Below are positions 50,514 through 60,523 of a DNA stretch of 64,000 bases, piece by piece (the stretch's first letter is position 1; each line of letters starts with the position of its first letter). The position numbers and the translations under genes are program-made. The DNA comes from Poriferisodalis sp965208485 (GTDB lineage Bacteria > Actinomycetota > Acidimicrobiia > Acidimicrobiales > Poriferisodalaceae). The stretch spans positions 372,001 through 436,000 of the forward strand of contig NZ_OZ242344.1 in the NCBI RefSeq assembly GCF_965208485.1, read 5' to 3'. Under the pieces are notes generated by a model. That model was not told the origin of the DNA. It did no database searches and was given only the letters and a program-made list of their open reading frames with translations.

Positions 50514-51590
50514 GTGATCGACCTGCGCTCCGACACCGTTTCCCGCCCGACGCCCGGCATGCGATCGGCCATGGCTGCAGCCGAAGTCGGCGATGACGTC
50601 TGGGGCGACGATCCCACGGTCAACGAGCTGGAGCGCTACACCGCCGAACTGCTCGGCAAGGCCGCGGCGCTGTATGTGCCCAGCGGCACCCAGTCGAATC
50701 TGTGCGGGCTGCTGGCGCACTGCGAACGGGGCGACGAGTACATCGTGGGCCACCACGCCCACACCTACATGTACGAAGGCGGCGGCGCGGCAGTACTGGG
50801 CAGCATCCAGCCCCAGCCGGTGCCCACCGATGAGACGGGAATGCTGAATCTCGAGGCCGCTGAGGAGGCAATAAAGCCCGACAACAGCCACTTCGCCCGC
50901 ACCAAGCTGCTGTGCCTCGAGAACACCATCGACGGCAAGGTGCTGACGACCGACCAACATCAGGCCGCGCGCGACTTCGCCGATCGTCACGGTCTCGGAC
51001 TGCACCTCGACGGCGCCCGGCTGTGGAACGCTGCGGTATCGCTGGGCCTGTCCCCCGCCGAGGTCGCCGCGCCGTTCGACACCGTTTCGGTGTGCCTGTC
51101 CAAGGGCCTCGGCGCCCCGGTGGGCTCGGTGCTGTGCGGTTCCGCTGAGCTGGTCTCGGCGGCTCGGCGCTGGCGCAAGGTGCTGGGCGGCGGCATGCGA
51201 CAGGCAGGCATCATCGCCGCCGGCGGTCTGTATGCCCTGCAGCACCACATCGACCGGCTCGCCGACGATCATGCCAACGCGCAGCGGCTCGCAGCGGGCC
51301 TCGATGCCATCGAGGGCGTCACCGTCACGGAATGCAACACGAACATGGTGTTCTCGCGGCTCGACCGGGACGACCCGACACTCAGCAAGCGCGTCGAGGC
51401 ACGAGGGGTACGGGCTGACTGGCGCTTCGCCCGCTCCTACCAAGAAAGATCCGATCGTGAGTCCGCCTCTGGTCACGGTGGGCCGGGTCATGGCCGCTTC
51501 GGACGCTCCCGCATGGTGCTGCATCTCGATGTCACCGAAGCCGATGTCGACACGGCCATCGAAGCCATCGCCGCCGAACTGGCGGCCTAA
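50514..51590 (+). CDS. ltaE: Low-specificity L-threonine aldolase
   Basis: This 358-residue PLP enzyme cleaves L-threonine and L-allo-threonine to glycine and acetaldehyde. It shows MIDLRSDTVSRPTPGMR, GDDVWGDDPTVNELE, LYVPSGTQSNLCGLLAHC and the PLP lysine Lys197 in VSVCLSKGLGAPVGSVL. A Gly/Ser/Arg-rich insertion (about 320-340, YQERSDRESASGHGGPGHG) before the final helix is unusual for the family. Start GTG at 50514. Confidence 0.85.
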   Translation: MIDLRSDTVSRPTPGMRSAMAAAEVGDDVWGDDPTVNELERYTAELLGKAAALYVPSGTQSNLCGLLAHCERGDEYIVGHHAHTYMYEGGGAAVLGSIQPQPVPTDETGMLNLEAAEEAIKPDNSHFARTKLLCLENTIDGKVLTTDQHQAARDFADRHGLGLHLDGARLWNAAVSLGLSPAEVAAPFDTVSVCLSKGLGAPVGSVLCGSAELVSAARRWRKVLGGGMRQAGIIAAGGLYALQHHIDRLADDHANAQRLAAGLDAIEGVTVTECNTNMVFSRLDRDDPTLSKRVEARGVRADWRFARSYQERSDRESASGHGGPGHGRFGRSRMVLHLDVTEADVDTAIEAIAAELAA

Positions 51591-51937
51591 CTCCGGTCCT
51601 CATGGCGTGGACGATTGCTACGATGCACTGTCAGAGGGCGGGGACCGTCGCCAGAGCGGACGATTTTGGCATTTCGACGGCCCCGCCCCTGTGCTGAACG
51701 TAGCCATGCACTCGGGTGCGACGCCATTAAATTTCGGTGTCTGTCGACGTAAACCAAAAAGGCCTCGCAACGAGCTGGGGCCGTTATTGGGGCCGTTGTT
51801 GGGGCCGTCGTTACTGTCACGCATTGGGCGAGCCTCTCCGAGTGCGAGCTACAACAAGCCTGCTCTGACCCCACTCGGTTGAGGCTGGCCTCATTGCCGA
51901 GTGTATGCACCGGTCGGGCATCACTCGGCTCGCAATG
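51591..51937. other. Gene-free region with a 12-bp triple repeat
   Basis: No supported gene is seen between the threonine aldolase stop and the monooxygenase fragment. Three copies of GGGGCCGTTNTT-type 12-mers lie in tandem at 51777-51812. In one minus frame they give repeated NNGP, but no family is recognised around it. The rest is ordinary, slightly lower in GC than the coding sequence. Confidence 0.45.
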
Positions 51938-52570
51938 TCAGTCGGCGATGAGCTCCCGGTCGGCAATTCGGGGTTCGCAGACGTAGTCGTCGAGGTCGGC
52001 TTCTTTGGTCATGTCGAAGTAGTCGGCGTTGCGCCACGGCGAGTTGACGACGATGCGGCCCGCCTCATTGCGGTAGTAGCTGGTCATGCCGGGGTGGGTC
52101 CACACCATGTGCTCGTGCGCCTCGTCCACCCGGCCCCGGTAGGCGCCGTGCACATCCCGGCGCACCTCGACCGAGCCGAGGCCTTCGGCGCACATCTTGG
52201 CGATCATGTCCATCACGTAGCGCACCTGCATCTCCACCACGAAGATCAGGCTGCCGCCGTGGCCGGGCTGCAGGTTGGGCCCGTACAGCGTGAAGAAGTT
52301 GGGGAAGTCCGGGGTGACCGTGCCCAAGTAGGCGCTGGCGTCGTCATCGCCCCATGACTCGCGCAAGCTGCGGCCCGAGCGACCAGTCGCCTCATAGGTG
52401 GTGATGAATCGCAGCATGTCGAAGCCGGTGGCCAGCACCAGCACGTCGGCCTCCCGCTCGGTGCCGCTCGCAGTGCGAACCGTCTGGCCGGAGATTTCAG
52501 CGATCGGGTTGTCGACCAGCTCCACTTCGGGGTTGCGCTGCATCCGGTACCAGCCTTTGTCCATCATCCA
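51938..52570 (-). pseudogene. Baeyer-Villiger/flavin monooxygenase, C-terminal half only
   Basis: The minus strand reads DKGWYRMQRNPEVELVDNPIAEI, VLVLATGFDMLRFITTYEATGRSG and FFTLYGPNLQPGHGGSLIFVVE, which are typical of the C-terminal half of Baeyer-Villiger monooxygenases (ATGFD is the NADP-domain motif). The N-terminal ~300 residues with the FAD GxGxxG motif and the BVMO fingerprint are absent; homology ends near 52570. The 3' part up to the stop is intact. Confidence 0.75.
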
Positions 52571-52655
52571 CGTCGGGCCGGCCGGTGGCCGTCTGCACAC
52601 CGTACTCAGACGCACCTGCGCCGGTCGATGCCCGCCGTGAGCTGATCTGGCGGCG

Positions 52656-53159
52656 TCAGGCCTGCAGAGTCAGTTCGCCGCGCAGATGATGCAGCAGCTC
52701 ACCGTGCCCCACGGCGGCCATCCACAGCTCCGAAACGAGCCGGGGTCCCTTGCTCGAGCCGATTCCCACGATGCTCAGCTCCCGCCGCACCGAGGTGACT
52801 TCCTTGGCGGTGGGAGTCAGGGCCACATGTTCGCTCGCCAACTCGATCGCCAAGCCGTCAGCGGTAGTGCGCACCGTCCCGAGGCAGATCTCAGTGACTC
52901 CTGACGGCTGCGCCAGCGAGAGCTCGATCTGGCCGTCTCCCACCGCCCGCAGGTAGCCGGCCTCCGAGTGCAGCGGCTCGCCGGTGACGGCATTGCGCGT
53001 GCGCTGGATCATCGACACGAACGGCTTGCCCACGTGGCCGAACGTCAGCTCCTCGGTGTAGGAGAAGTCGTCGATGGTCGGGTACTGGCCCGTGCCCCCG
53101 CCCTGCCAGGTTCCCAGCAGCGGGGCGAGGGGCACACAGTGCGGGTGCAGCTCAGCCAT
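52656..53159 (-). CDS. Nitrobindin-like heme-binding beta-barrel protein
   Basis: This 167-residue protein fits the nitrobindin (FABP-like, DUF1794) family: LAPLLGTWQGGGTGQYPTIDDFSYTEELTFGHVGKPFVSM contains the GxWxGxGxGxYPTI fingerprint, and HSEAGYLR and the C-terminal HHLRGELTLQA follow, with the candidate heme-ligand His. Such proteins bind ferric heme and react with NO or peroxynitrite. Function in this organism is not known. Confidence 0.8.
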   Translation of the reverse strand: MAELHPHCVPLAPLLGTWQGGGTGQYPTIDDFSYTEELTFGHVGKPFVSMIQRTRNAVTGEPLHSEAGYLRAVGDGQIELSLAQPSGVTEICLGTVRTTADGLAIELASEHVALTPTAKEVTSVRRELSIVGIGSSKGPRLVSELWMAAVGHGELLHHLRGELTLQA

Positions 53160-53223
53160 TCCCGCAAGCTAGTAGGGCGAGCTCAGCGACCAAGCCTGAG
53201 CGCAGCCTCTAGGGTCTGCTGCC

Positions 53224-53574
53224 ATGAGCACAGCCCTAGAGGTCGGATTCGGTGTCAACGAAACGCACCAGGTCACCGACGAGATGTCCCCGCCGCACCT
53301 GCCGAACAAGGTGCTGTCGACCCCCGACATGGTCAGACTCATCGAGGGCACCTGCCTGTTCAGCGTCCAACCGCACCTCGAAGAGAACCAGACGACCGTG
53401 GGCATCCACATCTGCGTCAGCCACGAGGCCGCTGTTGCTTCAGGCGAGGATGTGGTGGTGGCGGGCGAGATCAGCGAGATCGACCGCCGTCGCCTGGTCT
53501 TCGACATCAAGGTCACCCACGGCGACACCCTGATCTCCCAAGGCACCCACCAGCGGTTCATCGTCGGCGGCTAG
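53224..53574 (+). CDS. Hotdog-fold thioesterase (FlK-like)
   Basis: This 116-residue protein resembles fluoroacetyl-CoA thioesterase-like hotdog proteins: LPNKVLSTPDMVRLIEGTCLFSVQPHLEENQTTVG, GIHICVSHEAAVASGEDVVV and LVFDIKVTHGDTLISQGTHQRFIV. The positions of Thr, Glu and His match the FlK catalytic triad (STP, EGT, SHE). It probably hydrolyses a short acyl-CoA. It is convergent with the peroxiredoxin gene. Confidence 0.75.
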   Translation: MSTALEVGFGVNETHQVTDEMSPPHLPNKVLSTPDMVRLIEGTCLFSVQPHLEENQTTVGIHICVSHEAAVASGEDVVVAGEISEIDRRRLVFDIKVTHGDTLISQGTHQRFIVGG

Positions 53575-53616
53575 CCGCCGAGCATCAGACTCGTCGGCGG
53601 GTAAGAGCTGGGGTGA

Positions 53617-54105
53617 TTAGCCCTGCCGCTCCCGCATCTGCTGGACGAATCGGATGATGCGCATAGTGTCGAGCGCGGTGAAGCGCCCGATGGGTCCTGT
53701 CGAGTAGCACGCTTGGGCGACCTTGCCGCCCGGGGACAGGATGAACCCAGTGGCATGCAGGATGCCGCGCGCCTCCTCCGTGAATGCCCCGGTGAGCGAC
53801 GACACCTCTGCCATGTCGGCGCTGTGCAGCATCTTCACCGTGCGCAGCTGCAAACCGTCTGACAGGCGCTGCGTGGTCTCCTTGTCGTCCACCGAGAGCG
53901 CCACCACGCCGGCGCCGAGCGTCTTGAGCAGCGAGCCGGCGCCGTCGAAGTCAACCAACTGTTGACGGCAGTACGGTCACCAGTGGCCCCGATACACCAG
54001 CACCACGCCCCAGCCGGCGCCGAAGACATCGGGGATCGTGACCTGCTCATCGTCGAGATCGCTCAGGGTGAGCTCGGGGAACAGGCCTCCGCTGTCGAGC
54101 TTCAT
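53617..54105 (-). CDS. Peroxiredoxin-like AhpC/TSA protein, probable selenoprotein
   Basis: Read through an in-frame TGA (53979-53977) this gives a 162-residue thioredoxin-fold peroxiredoxin-like protein: LFPELTLSDLDDEQVTIPDVF, then VVLVYRGHW-TGA-PYCRQQLVDF, GVVALSVDDKE and the late GFILSPGGKVAQ. The TGA stands exactly where the family has the first Cys of CPYC, so residue 43 would be selenocysteine paired with Cys46. A 6-bp stem with AGUUG loop starts 10 bases after the TGA. The alternative is a pseudogene with one nonsense change, but the rest of the frame is clean on both sides. Confidence 0.7.
53950..53966 (-). promoter_or_regulatory. Candidate bacterial SECIS hairpin
   Basis: On the coding strand GTCAAC-AGTTG-GTTGAC folds as a perfect six-pair stem with a five-base loop. 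The stem starts 10 and the loop 16 bases after the TGA, and the loop has G in its second place; this meets the general bSECIS rules (loop 16-37 bases from UGA, G in the first two loop positions). Confidence 0.5.
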
Positions 54106-54234
54106 CGGTTGCCACGCCTTTCTGCCGCTGCCGCCGGACACTACCGCCGAATGCCCCGCCGAGTCCCTCCGCTGCACACCGCTGAAGGCAATACTGGCAG
54201 TCGGCGCATGCATGAGTGAGAAGGGGCGCAGATC

Positions 54235-55368
54235 ATGATCGACTGGCTCGGCATCGACCATCTGTTCAAGCTGACTGCCGGCGAGGCGGTGCTGGGGTTC
54301 GCGACGCCGCTGTTCGTCTGCGCCTTTGTCTTCGTGGCACACATGATCCTGCCTGCCCGGCGCGTGACGGGCTACGCCACCAACCGCGAGACCGGCGAGC
54401 CCCGGAGCTACCGGCTCAACGGCATCGCTGTGTTCGTGCTGGCGCACATCATCTGGGCGTTCGAGCTTTTCGGGCTGCCGCGGGAGTGGTTCTACGAGTC
54501 GACCATGTACGCAATCGCCGGCGGCGTGATCATCGCCGCCATCGCGACGGCCTTCGTGGTGTTCACCCAGCCCCCCGGCGAGCACAAGAACCCGCTCAAG
54601 GCGTTCTATCTCGGCCGTGCGCAGGAGCTGCAGTTCTTCAACAACCGCTTCGACCTCAAGATGTACTTCTACATCGTCGGCGGCACGATGCTGTCGCTCA
54701 ACGCGTGGTCGGGCCTTGCGTGGCACGTCGACTTCGTCGACGACGTCAATCCCGGCCTGATCCTCTACGTCGCCATCAACTCCTTCTACGTCTTCGACTA
54801 TTTCGTGTGGGAACGGGTGCAGCTCTACACCTACGACCTCATCCACGAGAACGTCGGGTTCAAGCTCGTCTGGGGCGGGCCGTTCGTGTGGGGCTGGATG
54901 TTCGTGCTGCCGCTGTGGGGCTTGGCGAAGCATCCCGATCCAGGCTGGGAAGGCGGACCGATGTACTTCTGGCTGATCGGCAGCGCAGCGCTGTTCGTGG
55001 CGGGCTGGGTGATCTCACGTGGCTCCAACCTGCAGAAGTACACGTTCAAGCGCTGGCCCGATCGCCCCTTCCTCGGTATCAAGCCGGAGATCATCGTGGC
55101 AGGCGACCGCAAGATCCTATGCAGCGGCTTCTGGGGGAAGGCGAGGCACTTCGGCTACTTCGGCGAAGCCCTGTACGGGCTGTCCAACGCGTTGGCGTTC
55201 GGGCACTTCACCAACCTGTGGGCTTGGAGCTACCTCATCCTCATTGTGACCTTCTTCGTTCCCCGCCAGTTCGAGGACGACAGAGCCTGCGCCCGCAAGT
55301 ACGGCGCAGAGAAATGGGCCGAGTACCAGGCCCGGGTTCCGTACCGGATCGTTCCCGGCATCTTCTAG
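54235..55368 (+). CDS. ERG4/ERG24-family sterol reductase-like membrane protein 1
   Basis: This 377-residue polytopic membrane protein is like sterol C14/C24/C7 reductases, which reduce ring or side-chain double bonds with NADPH. Family marks are YRLNGIAVFVLAHIIW near residue 59, the GRELNPR..FDLK-like stretch GRAQELQFFNNRFDLKMYFY, QKYTFKRW, then ILCSGFWGKARHFGYFGE and the C-terminal DDRACARKYGAEKWAEYQARVPYRIVPGIF. About nine hydrophobic segments are seen. It is followed by a paralogue. The sterol substrate is not known. Confidence 0.8.
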   Translation: MIDWLGIDHLFKLTAGEAVLGFATPLFVCAFVFVAHMILPARRVTGYATNRETGEPRSYRLNGIAVFVLAHIIWAFELFGLPREWFYESTMYAIAGGVIIAAIATAFVVFTQPPGEHKNPLKAFYLGRAQELQFFNNRFDLKMYFYIVGGTMLSLNAWSGLAWHVDFVDDVNPGLILYVAINSFYVFDYFVWERVQLYTYDLIHENVGFKLVWGGPFVWGWMFVLPLWGLAKHPDPGWEGGPMYFWLIGSAALFVAGWVISRGSNLQKYTFKRWPDRPFLGIKPEIIVAGDRKILCSGFWGKARHFGYFGEALYGLSNALAFGHFTNLWAWSYLILIVTFFVPRQFEDDRACARKYGAEKWAEYQARVPYRIVPGIF

Positions 55369-55407
55369 CGGCCGCCGGCTGCGCCGGTACCGGAAAGGAG
55401 GCCACCG

Positions 55408-56550
55408 ATGTTCGAACGGCTCGACATCGGGCACTTGGTCGAGCTGACAGCAGGCGAGGCAGTGCTGGGATTCCTCACGCCGCTGTTCGTGATGGCTGCC
55501 TTCGCTGTACTGCAGTTGATCCTGCCCGGCCGGCGCGTGCCCGGCTACGTCATCGACGCAACGACTGGCGAGCCCCGCAGCTACCGCCTCAACGGTCTGC
55601 TGGTATTCGGGGTGGCCCAGGTGCTGTGGTGGTTCGAGCTCACCGGCATGCCGCGGGACTGGTTCTACCGCTCCTCGCTGTACGCAGTGGCCGGCGGAAC
55701 GGTGCTGGCCGTCATCATGACCGCCGTCGCGGTGTTCAGTCAGCCCCCCGGCGAGGTCAAGAGCCGCTTTTTGGCGTGGTGGTTCGGCCGCTCTCCCGAG
55801 ATGCAGTTCTTCGGCGGCCGCCTCGACCTCAAGATGTACTTCTACGTGGTCGGCGGGACCATGCTGTCGCTGAACGCGTGGTCCGGCGCGGTCTGGCACT
55901 ACGAGAACCCCGACATCAACGACCTCAACCCGGGCGTCTTTGCGTTCGCCGCGTTCGTCACGTTCTACGTCTTTGACTACTACGTGTTCGAGCGAACGCA
56001 GCTCTACACCTACGACATCATCCACGAGCGCCTCGGCTTCAAGATGTTCTGGGGCGGGATGATCGTCTTCGGCTGGGTGTTCATCATCCCGATGTGGGGC
56101 TTGGCGGCTCATCCTGATCCGGGGCACGCGGGAGCCTGGCGCTATCTCTGGCTGGTAGGGGCACCTGCGCTGTACGCCGCCGGATGGGCCATCACCCGTG
56201 GTGCCAGCCTGCAGAAATACATGTTCAAACGTTGGCCCGAGCGCAGGTTCCTCGGGATGTTCACTCCGCAGGTCATCGAAGCCGGCGAGCGAAAGATCCT
56301 CTGCAGCGGCTTCTGGGGCGTCGCCCGACACTTCAACTACATGGGCGAATGGTGCTTCGGCCTTGCCATCGCGCTGGTCTGGGGCCATTTCGGCAACCTG
56401 TGGGCTTGGATCTACTTCGTCTACGTCATCTCGCTGTTTCTCTACCGCCAGATGGACGATGACCGGCACTGCGCGCAGAAGTACGGCCCTGCCAAGTGGG
56501 CCGAGTACCGGGAGCGCGTCCCCTGCCGGATCATTCCCGGCATCTACTGA
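55408..56550 (+). CDS. ERG4/ERG24-family sterol reductase-like membrane protein 2
   Basis: This 380-residue paralogue of the preceding gene aligns along its whole length without long gaps; shared parts include LTAGEAVLGF.TPLFV, TGEPRSYRLNG, LKMYFY.VGGTMLSLNAWSG and the C-terminal KYG..KWAEY...VP.RI.PGI. AAAGGAGG precedes the ATG and the gap is 39 bp, so the two are co-expressed. Substitutions are spread evenly, as expected for an old duplication with divided function, possibly reduction of two different double bonds. Confidence 0.8.
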   Translation: MFERLDIGHLVELTAGEAVLGFLTPLFVMAAFAVLQLILPGRRVPGYVIDATTGEPRSYRLNGLLVFGVAQVLWWFELTGMPRDWFYRSSLYAVAGGTVLAVIMTAVAVFSQPPGEVKSRFLAWWFGRSPEMQFFGGRLDLKMYFYVVGGTMLSLNAWSGAVWHYENPDINDLNPGVFAFAAFVTFYVFDYYVFERTQLYTYDIIHERLGFKMFWGGMIVFGWVFIIPMWGLAAHPDPGHAGAWRYLWLVGAPALYAAGWAITRGASLQKYMFKRWPERRFLGMFTPQVIEAGERKILCSGFWGVARHFNYMGEWCFGLAIALVWGHFGNLWAWIYFVYVISLFLYRQMDDDRHCAQKYGPAKWAEYRERVPCRIIPGIY

Positions 56551-56654
56551 GCGAACCCGCTGGGTCGGGGGGTGAAGGAGTTGCTGTCCAGAGAGGTCAG
56601 ACTGGTGCTTCGGGTCCTCGCGACAGCAAGTCAGTGGGCGGCTTGGCGGTGCCC

Positions 56655-59600
56655 CTATTGGTGCGGTCCTTGCACGGTGATCTCCAGCCGGGTGGAGAGG
56701 TTGCTGCCGTCGTCTGTGCAGATGGCGTCTTGTGCGTTGCAGTCGGTGGTGGCCGGCAGGATGATGGTGACCGTCGCGTCGCTGTGGGGGCGGACGCTTA
56801 TTCTCCAGTGGGTGTTGTTGGGCGCGTTGTCGCGTTTGGCTCTGGTGACCTCGCCGCCTGTCACGGTGAGGGCGTGGTCGCGCAGGGTCTTGTAGCTGAA
56901 GCCGTCGTGGGGGGCGTCGCTGAAGGTCAGTGAGAAGGTGAGGACGCTTCGGCCGTCGTGGGACTCCGGGACGTCGCCGGCTGTGGCGGTCAGCGGCGGC
57001 CGGTCGACCGTCTGCTTGTGGTTGGCGCCGGGACCGCCGCGGGGCGCGACGGGCGCAGCGGCGATCACTGCGTGGCTGGTGAGCGACTCGTCGTTGCCGG
57101 CGTCGTCGGTGAAGGAGACCGTGACCTTGAGGGCCTTGCCCTCGTCGGCGGCGGTCACGAGGTAGGTGGGGCCTGTGGCGCCGTCGATGTCGTCGTCGGC
57201 CTGCGTCGCCAGGTCGTGGCGGATCCACTGGTAGGCGAACGCGGCGTTCTGAAGGCCGTTTTCGTCGGAGATGCCGGTGGTGGTGGCGGTGAGCGTCTCG
57301 CCGGGCAGCGCCGTGCCGGTGATGGCGGGGGCGCCCGTGGCTGCGCTGTTGGGCTCGGCGGCGGTCTGGGGGGCGGTGTTCTGGGCCTGGAGCGCGACCC
57401 ACACAGTCGCATCGACTGGCCAGCCCGTGATCGAGTTCCAGTCCTCTGCCTGCCACACGATGCGGTCGCTGGTCGTGTCAGATCCGCGGGGCGCGATGCG
57501 GTCAGCGACCGCGAACTCGCGGCCGTTGAGGACGAACGTGCGGTCAAGCAGCGGCGTGATGTCTTGTTGCTGGTTGAACTCGATCACCACGTCATGGGAT
57601 CCGTAGGAGACCATGTGCCAGACACCCTCGAGCTCGAAGGTCGCGCCGCCCGCCTCGAAGTCCTTGTCGGCGATCGAGCCGTAGCAGAGGTCGCCGTCGT
57701 AGTGGTCCTCGATGTCTGCGGTGTCGGCGCGCGTCTGCCAGCACCAGTCGACGCGCCAGCCGCGCTCGCGCTCGCGGTGGCGGACGACCCACTGGCCGAC
57801 GCTCAAGCTGGTCTTCCAGTCGACTTCGGCGTCGGCGGGCTCCGCCGCGGTCGCGGCCGGAGCATCCAGTTCGGTCAGTTCCAGGCTCATCCAGATCAGG
57901 TCGCCGTCGTCGGGTGTCCACTCGCCGAAGCTGCGGTGCGTGGGCGAGCAGCGGCGAAGCTGCGTGTACTGCCGGCTGAAACTGAAGCCCGACTGGTCAG
58001 CGACGCTGGCGACGTCGGCGCGGTCGTTGGCCGCGGAGCGCATGCCGAGCGCGTCGTGGGCGTGCACGACCAGCAGGTAGCCGGTGTCGGGCTCGAGCCG
58101 CATCGGCTCATCAGCCACAAAGCGGTTGCCGCCCGCAGCGCGCAGCGGCCACTGCCGCCACAACTCGGGCTCACCGGCGTCGTTGGCCGGATAGACGTCG
58201 ACCCTGCGCATCGAGCCCGGCAGACCCCCAGCGAGCGTCTCCACCTCCACACCCACGATCCGGTAGCCCTGCGCATGCGAACCAGTACGGAAACCCTCGG
58301 CCCAAGCCGACCGCGCCACGTCGTCCTCAACGACGACCACATACTCATCGTGTTCCATGAACATAGAGTTCTGAAAGACCTCAGCGAATTCAGACGAGGT
58401 AGTCCGGAGTCTTGGCGTGAGCCTGACCTGTCGCGTGCCCGGGCTCGAACAGGGCGGACGAACCGTTTGCAGCGTGAAGCTGCGGATGTCGTTGGTGCAG
58501 AACGTGGTCCGTCCCGTGGTGGCGGCGGAGTGGTCCACAACCACACCGTCCTCGTCGCTCACCTCGAAATCCAAGAAGAACGGAAACGGGACGTCGCACG
58601 TGAAAGGACGTGCGACATAGGCGGTGCGGGCGAACTCGGGCGCGAACCGGATTGTCTGCCCGGCGGCCACGGTGCGCGTCTGCGGGCCCATGTTGATCGT
58701 CATGTCGTCGTCGTCCAGAATCCGGACCTGCACTACGAAGCGTCCCGCGGGACATGAAGGAAGCGTGGCCCGATCATCCAGTCCATTGATAAAGAGCTGC
58801 GCCTGGAACAACTCCGGATTCTCCAAGGTGCCGTCCTGTGTCGTGTCGACTGAGACGGTCCCAAACTCCCCTCCGGCCGCGAACGACACAGCCACAGTTC
58901 CGTCCGTCACCGTGAAATCGCGACGGCTCGCGGTTCCGGTGACGGTCAGGAGCAGTATCGACTCCGGGTATGCAGGCGGAGGAGTGCGCCTGATCTGCAG
59001 ATCGACCGTGTCGCCTTCGTCGACGTCAATGAAATCCTGATCGCAGGGCTGCGTGAAACTGTAACTGTACTGGTCGTCGTCGAAGAGCACGAAGCGCTTC
59101 GAGTTCCCTATAGCAAGCAAGCGACCCGGCTGGCCGGGGAGGGCAAAGTTGTGCTCGGCGGGCACCGACAGCTCGACGTCGACGTAGCTGTCGCGCTCCG
59201 CGGTCGCGTTGTTGATCGTGGGGATGGTCAGGGTGAAGGTGCGGGCGTCTCGGTGGATGAACCCCTCGTGGGTGGTGACGTGCTCCTCGGCCACCCGGTC
59301 CGCTGTGTAGTTGGAGACCGTGTGGGTGACCGTCAGCCGGAAGCGCCAGGGCGCCTCCGGCTCGCCCTGGCAAGAGTCGACGCCATGGTGGTCCGACCGT
59401 ACCGATACCGTGATGTCGTCGCCCTCCTCCACCCTCGGCTGGCTGTCGTGCCCAACGATCGACAGAAACACAGCATTAGTGGTATTTACGTGCGAACTCC
59501 CTATATGGCAGGTGAAGCCGGTCTCGTTGGCGTTGACTCTGGTGCGCAGGCCGAACATGAGCAGCGTCGCGCTCTGCTCATAGTCGTCGCTCTCCGACGC

Positions 59601-60523
59601 GCGCCGGCTGCTGTGCGCGGTGATACCCCAGACCAGAGCACCAGCCTGTTCCTCCGCCGGCAATCCCTCAATCGCGCCAGCCGCTCTGCTAAAGAAGCTG
59701 CTGCTGGTCGTGCCGGCGACCGGGATCAGGCTGTCGGCGGCGATGCCCTCGTTGACCACGATCCAGTAGCGGGTCTGCTGTGCGAGCTGCGCCTGGTCCG
59801 GGTCGGTGAAGACGTTGATGCTGTTGGGCGCCAGCGGGTCGGGGTTGGTCAACACGACCAGCACGTCGCCGGGGGCGCCGTCGTCGTCGGCGCGGACCGT
59901 GACCGAGATCTCGCCGTCGGTGAAGTCGCCCAGCCGCAGCCGCACCCCGGCGAGGCTGAAGCCCCCGGGGTTGATGCTGGTCGTGAACTGCTGGGCCACG
60001 TAGCCGGTGGTGTACTCGCTGACGGCCTCGTCGATGTTGTGCAGCGAGTCCTCGACGTTCGCCGCGACGATCGGGTTCACCTTGTGGCCGGGGAAGTCCA
60101 CCGCCGCGTGGGCCAGGTCCGCGTCAGCCGAATCGTCCGCCGCCTTGATGGTCCCGCCGTTGAGGGTGAGGCTGTCGGCTACCAGCGCGATGCCGTCGCC
60201 GTCGCGGTCCTCCGCCACCACCGTGTAGCCGAACAGCAGCCGAACAGTCCCAGACCCCTCGATATAGTCCGCGGCGCGCTCGGTGCCCCCGATGTCCAGC
60301 GTGACCTGCGGCGTGCCGGTGACAACCACCGCCTCGCTGAAGGTGACCCCCACCGTGATCACCTCCGTCGTCGCGTACGAGTCGTCTATCCCCGGGTCAG
60401 ACGTGACCGCCGTGGCCGAAACCGTTGGGGGGGGGGGGGGGGGTCGGCGCTGACGGGTGCCGCCAGCACCGCCATCAGCAGCACCAGCAGCGTCAGGAGT
60501 GTCTTCGTACGCGGAACCGTCAC
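56655..60523 (-). CDS. Large secreted repeat protein, phase-variable by a poly-C tract
   Basis: A GTG at 60523 (with GGGGGGTGA upstream) opens a 26-residue signal peptide, TKTLLTLLVLLMAVLAAPVSA, followed at once by a C17 run. The body of about 1250 residues is in another frame: TFSEAVVVTGTPQVTLDIGG (SwmB-like), Calx-beta-like stretches (ISVTVRADDDGAPGDVLVVL), several Cys-containing beta domains and an Ig-like unit (GAPAITGTALPGETLTATTT). With C17 the signal is out of frame; C18 or C15 would join them. No membrane anchor or LPXTG is seen at the C-terminus. It is probably an extracellular adhesin or matrix protein. Confidence 0.7.
60427..60443 (-). repeat. C17 homopolymer (phase-variation tract)
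   Basis: Seventeen consecutive G on the plus strand (C on the coding strand) lie directly after the signal-peptide codons of the large secreted protein. The reading frame of the signal peptide and that of the body differ by one base at this length. Slippage by +1 or -2 would switch the protein on. A homopolymer of this length is also prone to sequencing error. Confidence 0.8.

Noticed and set aside
51777..51812. The 12-bp triple repeat as part of a coding gene
   Set aside because: Frames through it are short and lack motifs on both strands. It is kept only as a note in the gene-free region.
55117..57456. A 779-codon open frame antisense to the sterol reductase genes and the 3' end of the secreted protein
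   Set aside because: It is a GC-rich shadow frame: composition is Arg/His/Pro-rich, no motif is present, and both genes on the real strands have clear family homology.
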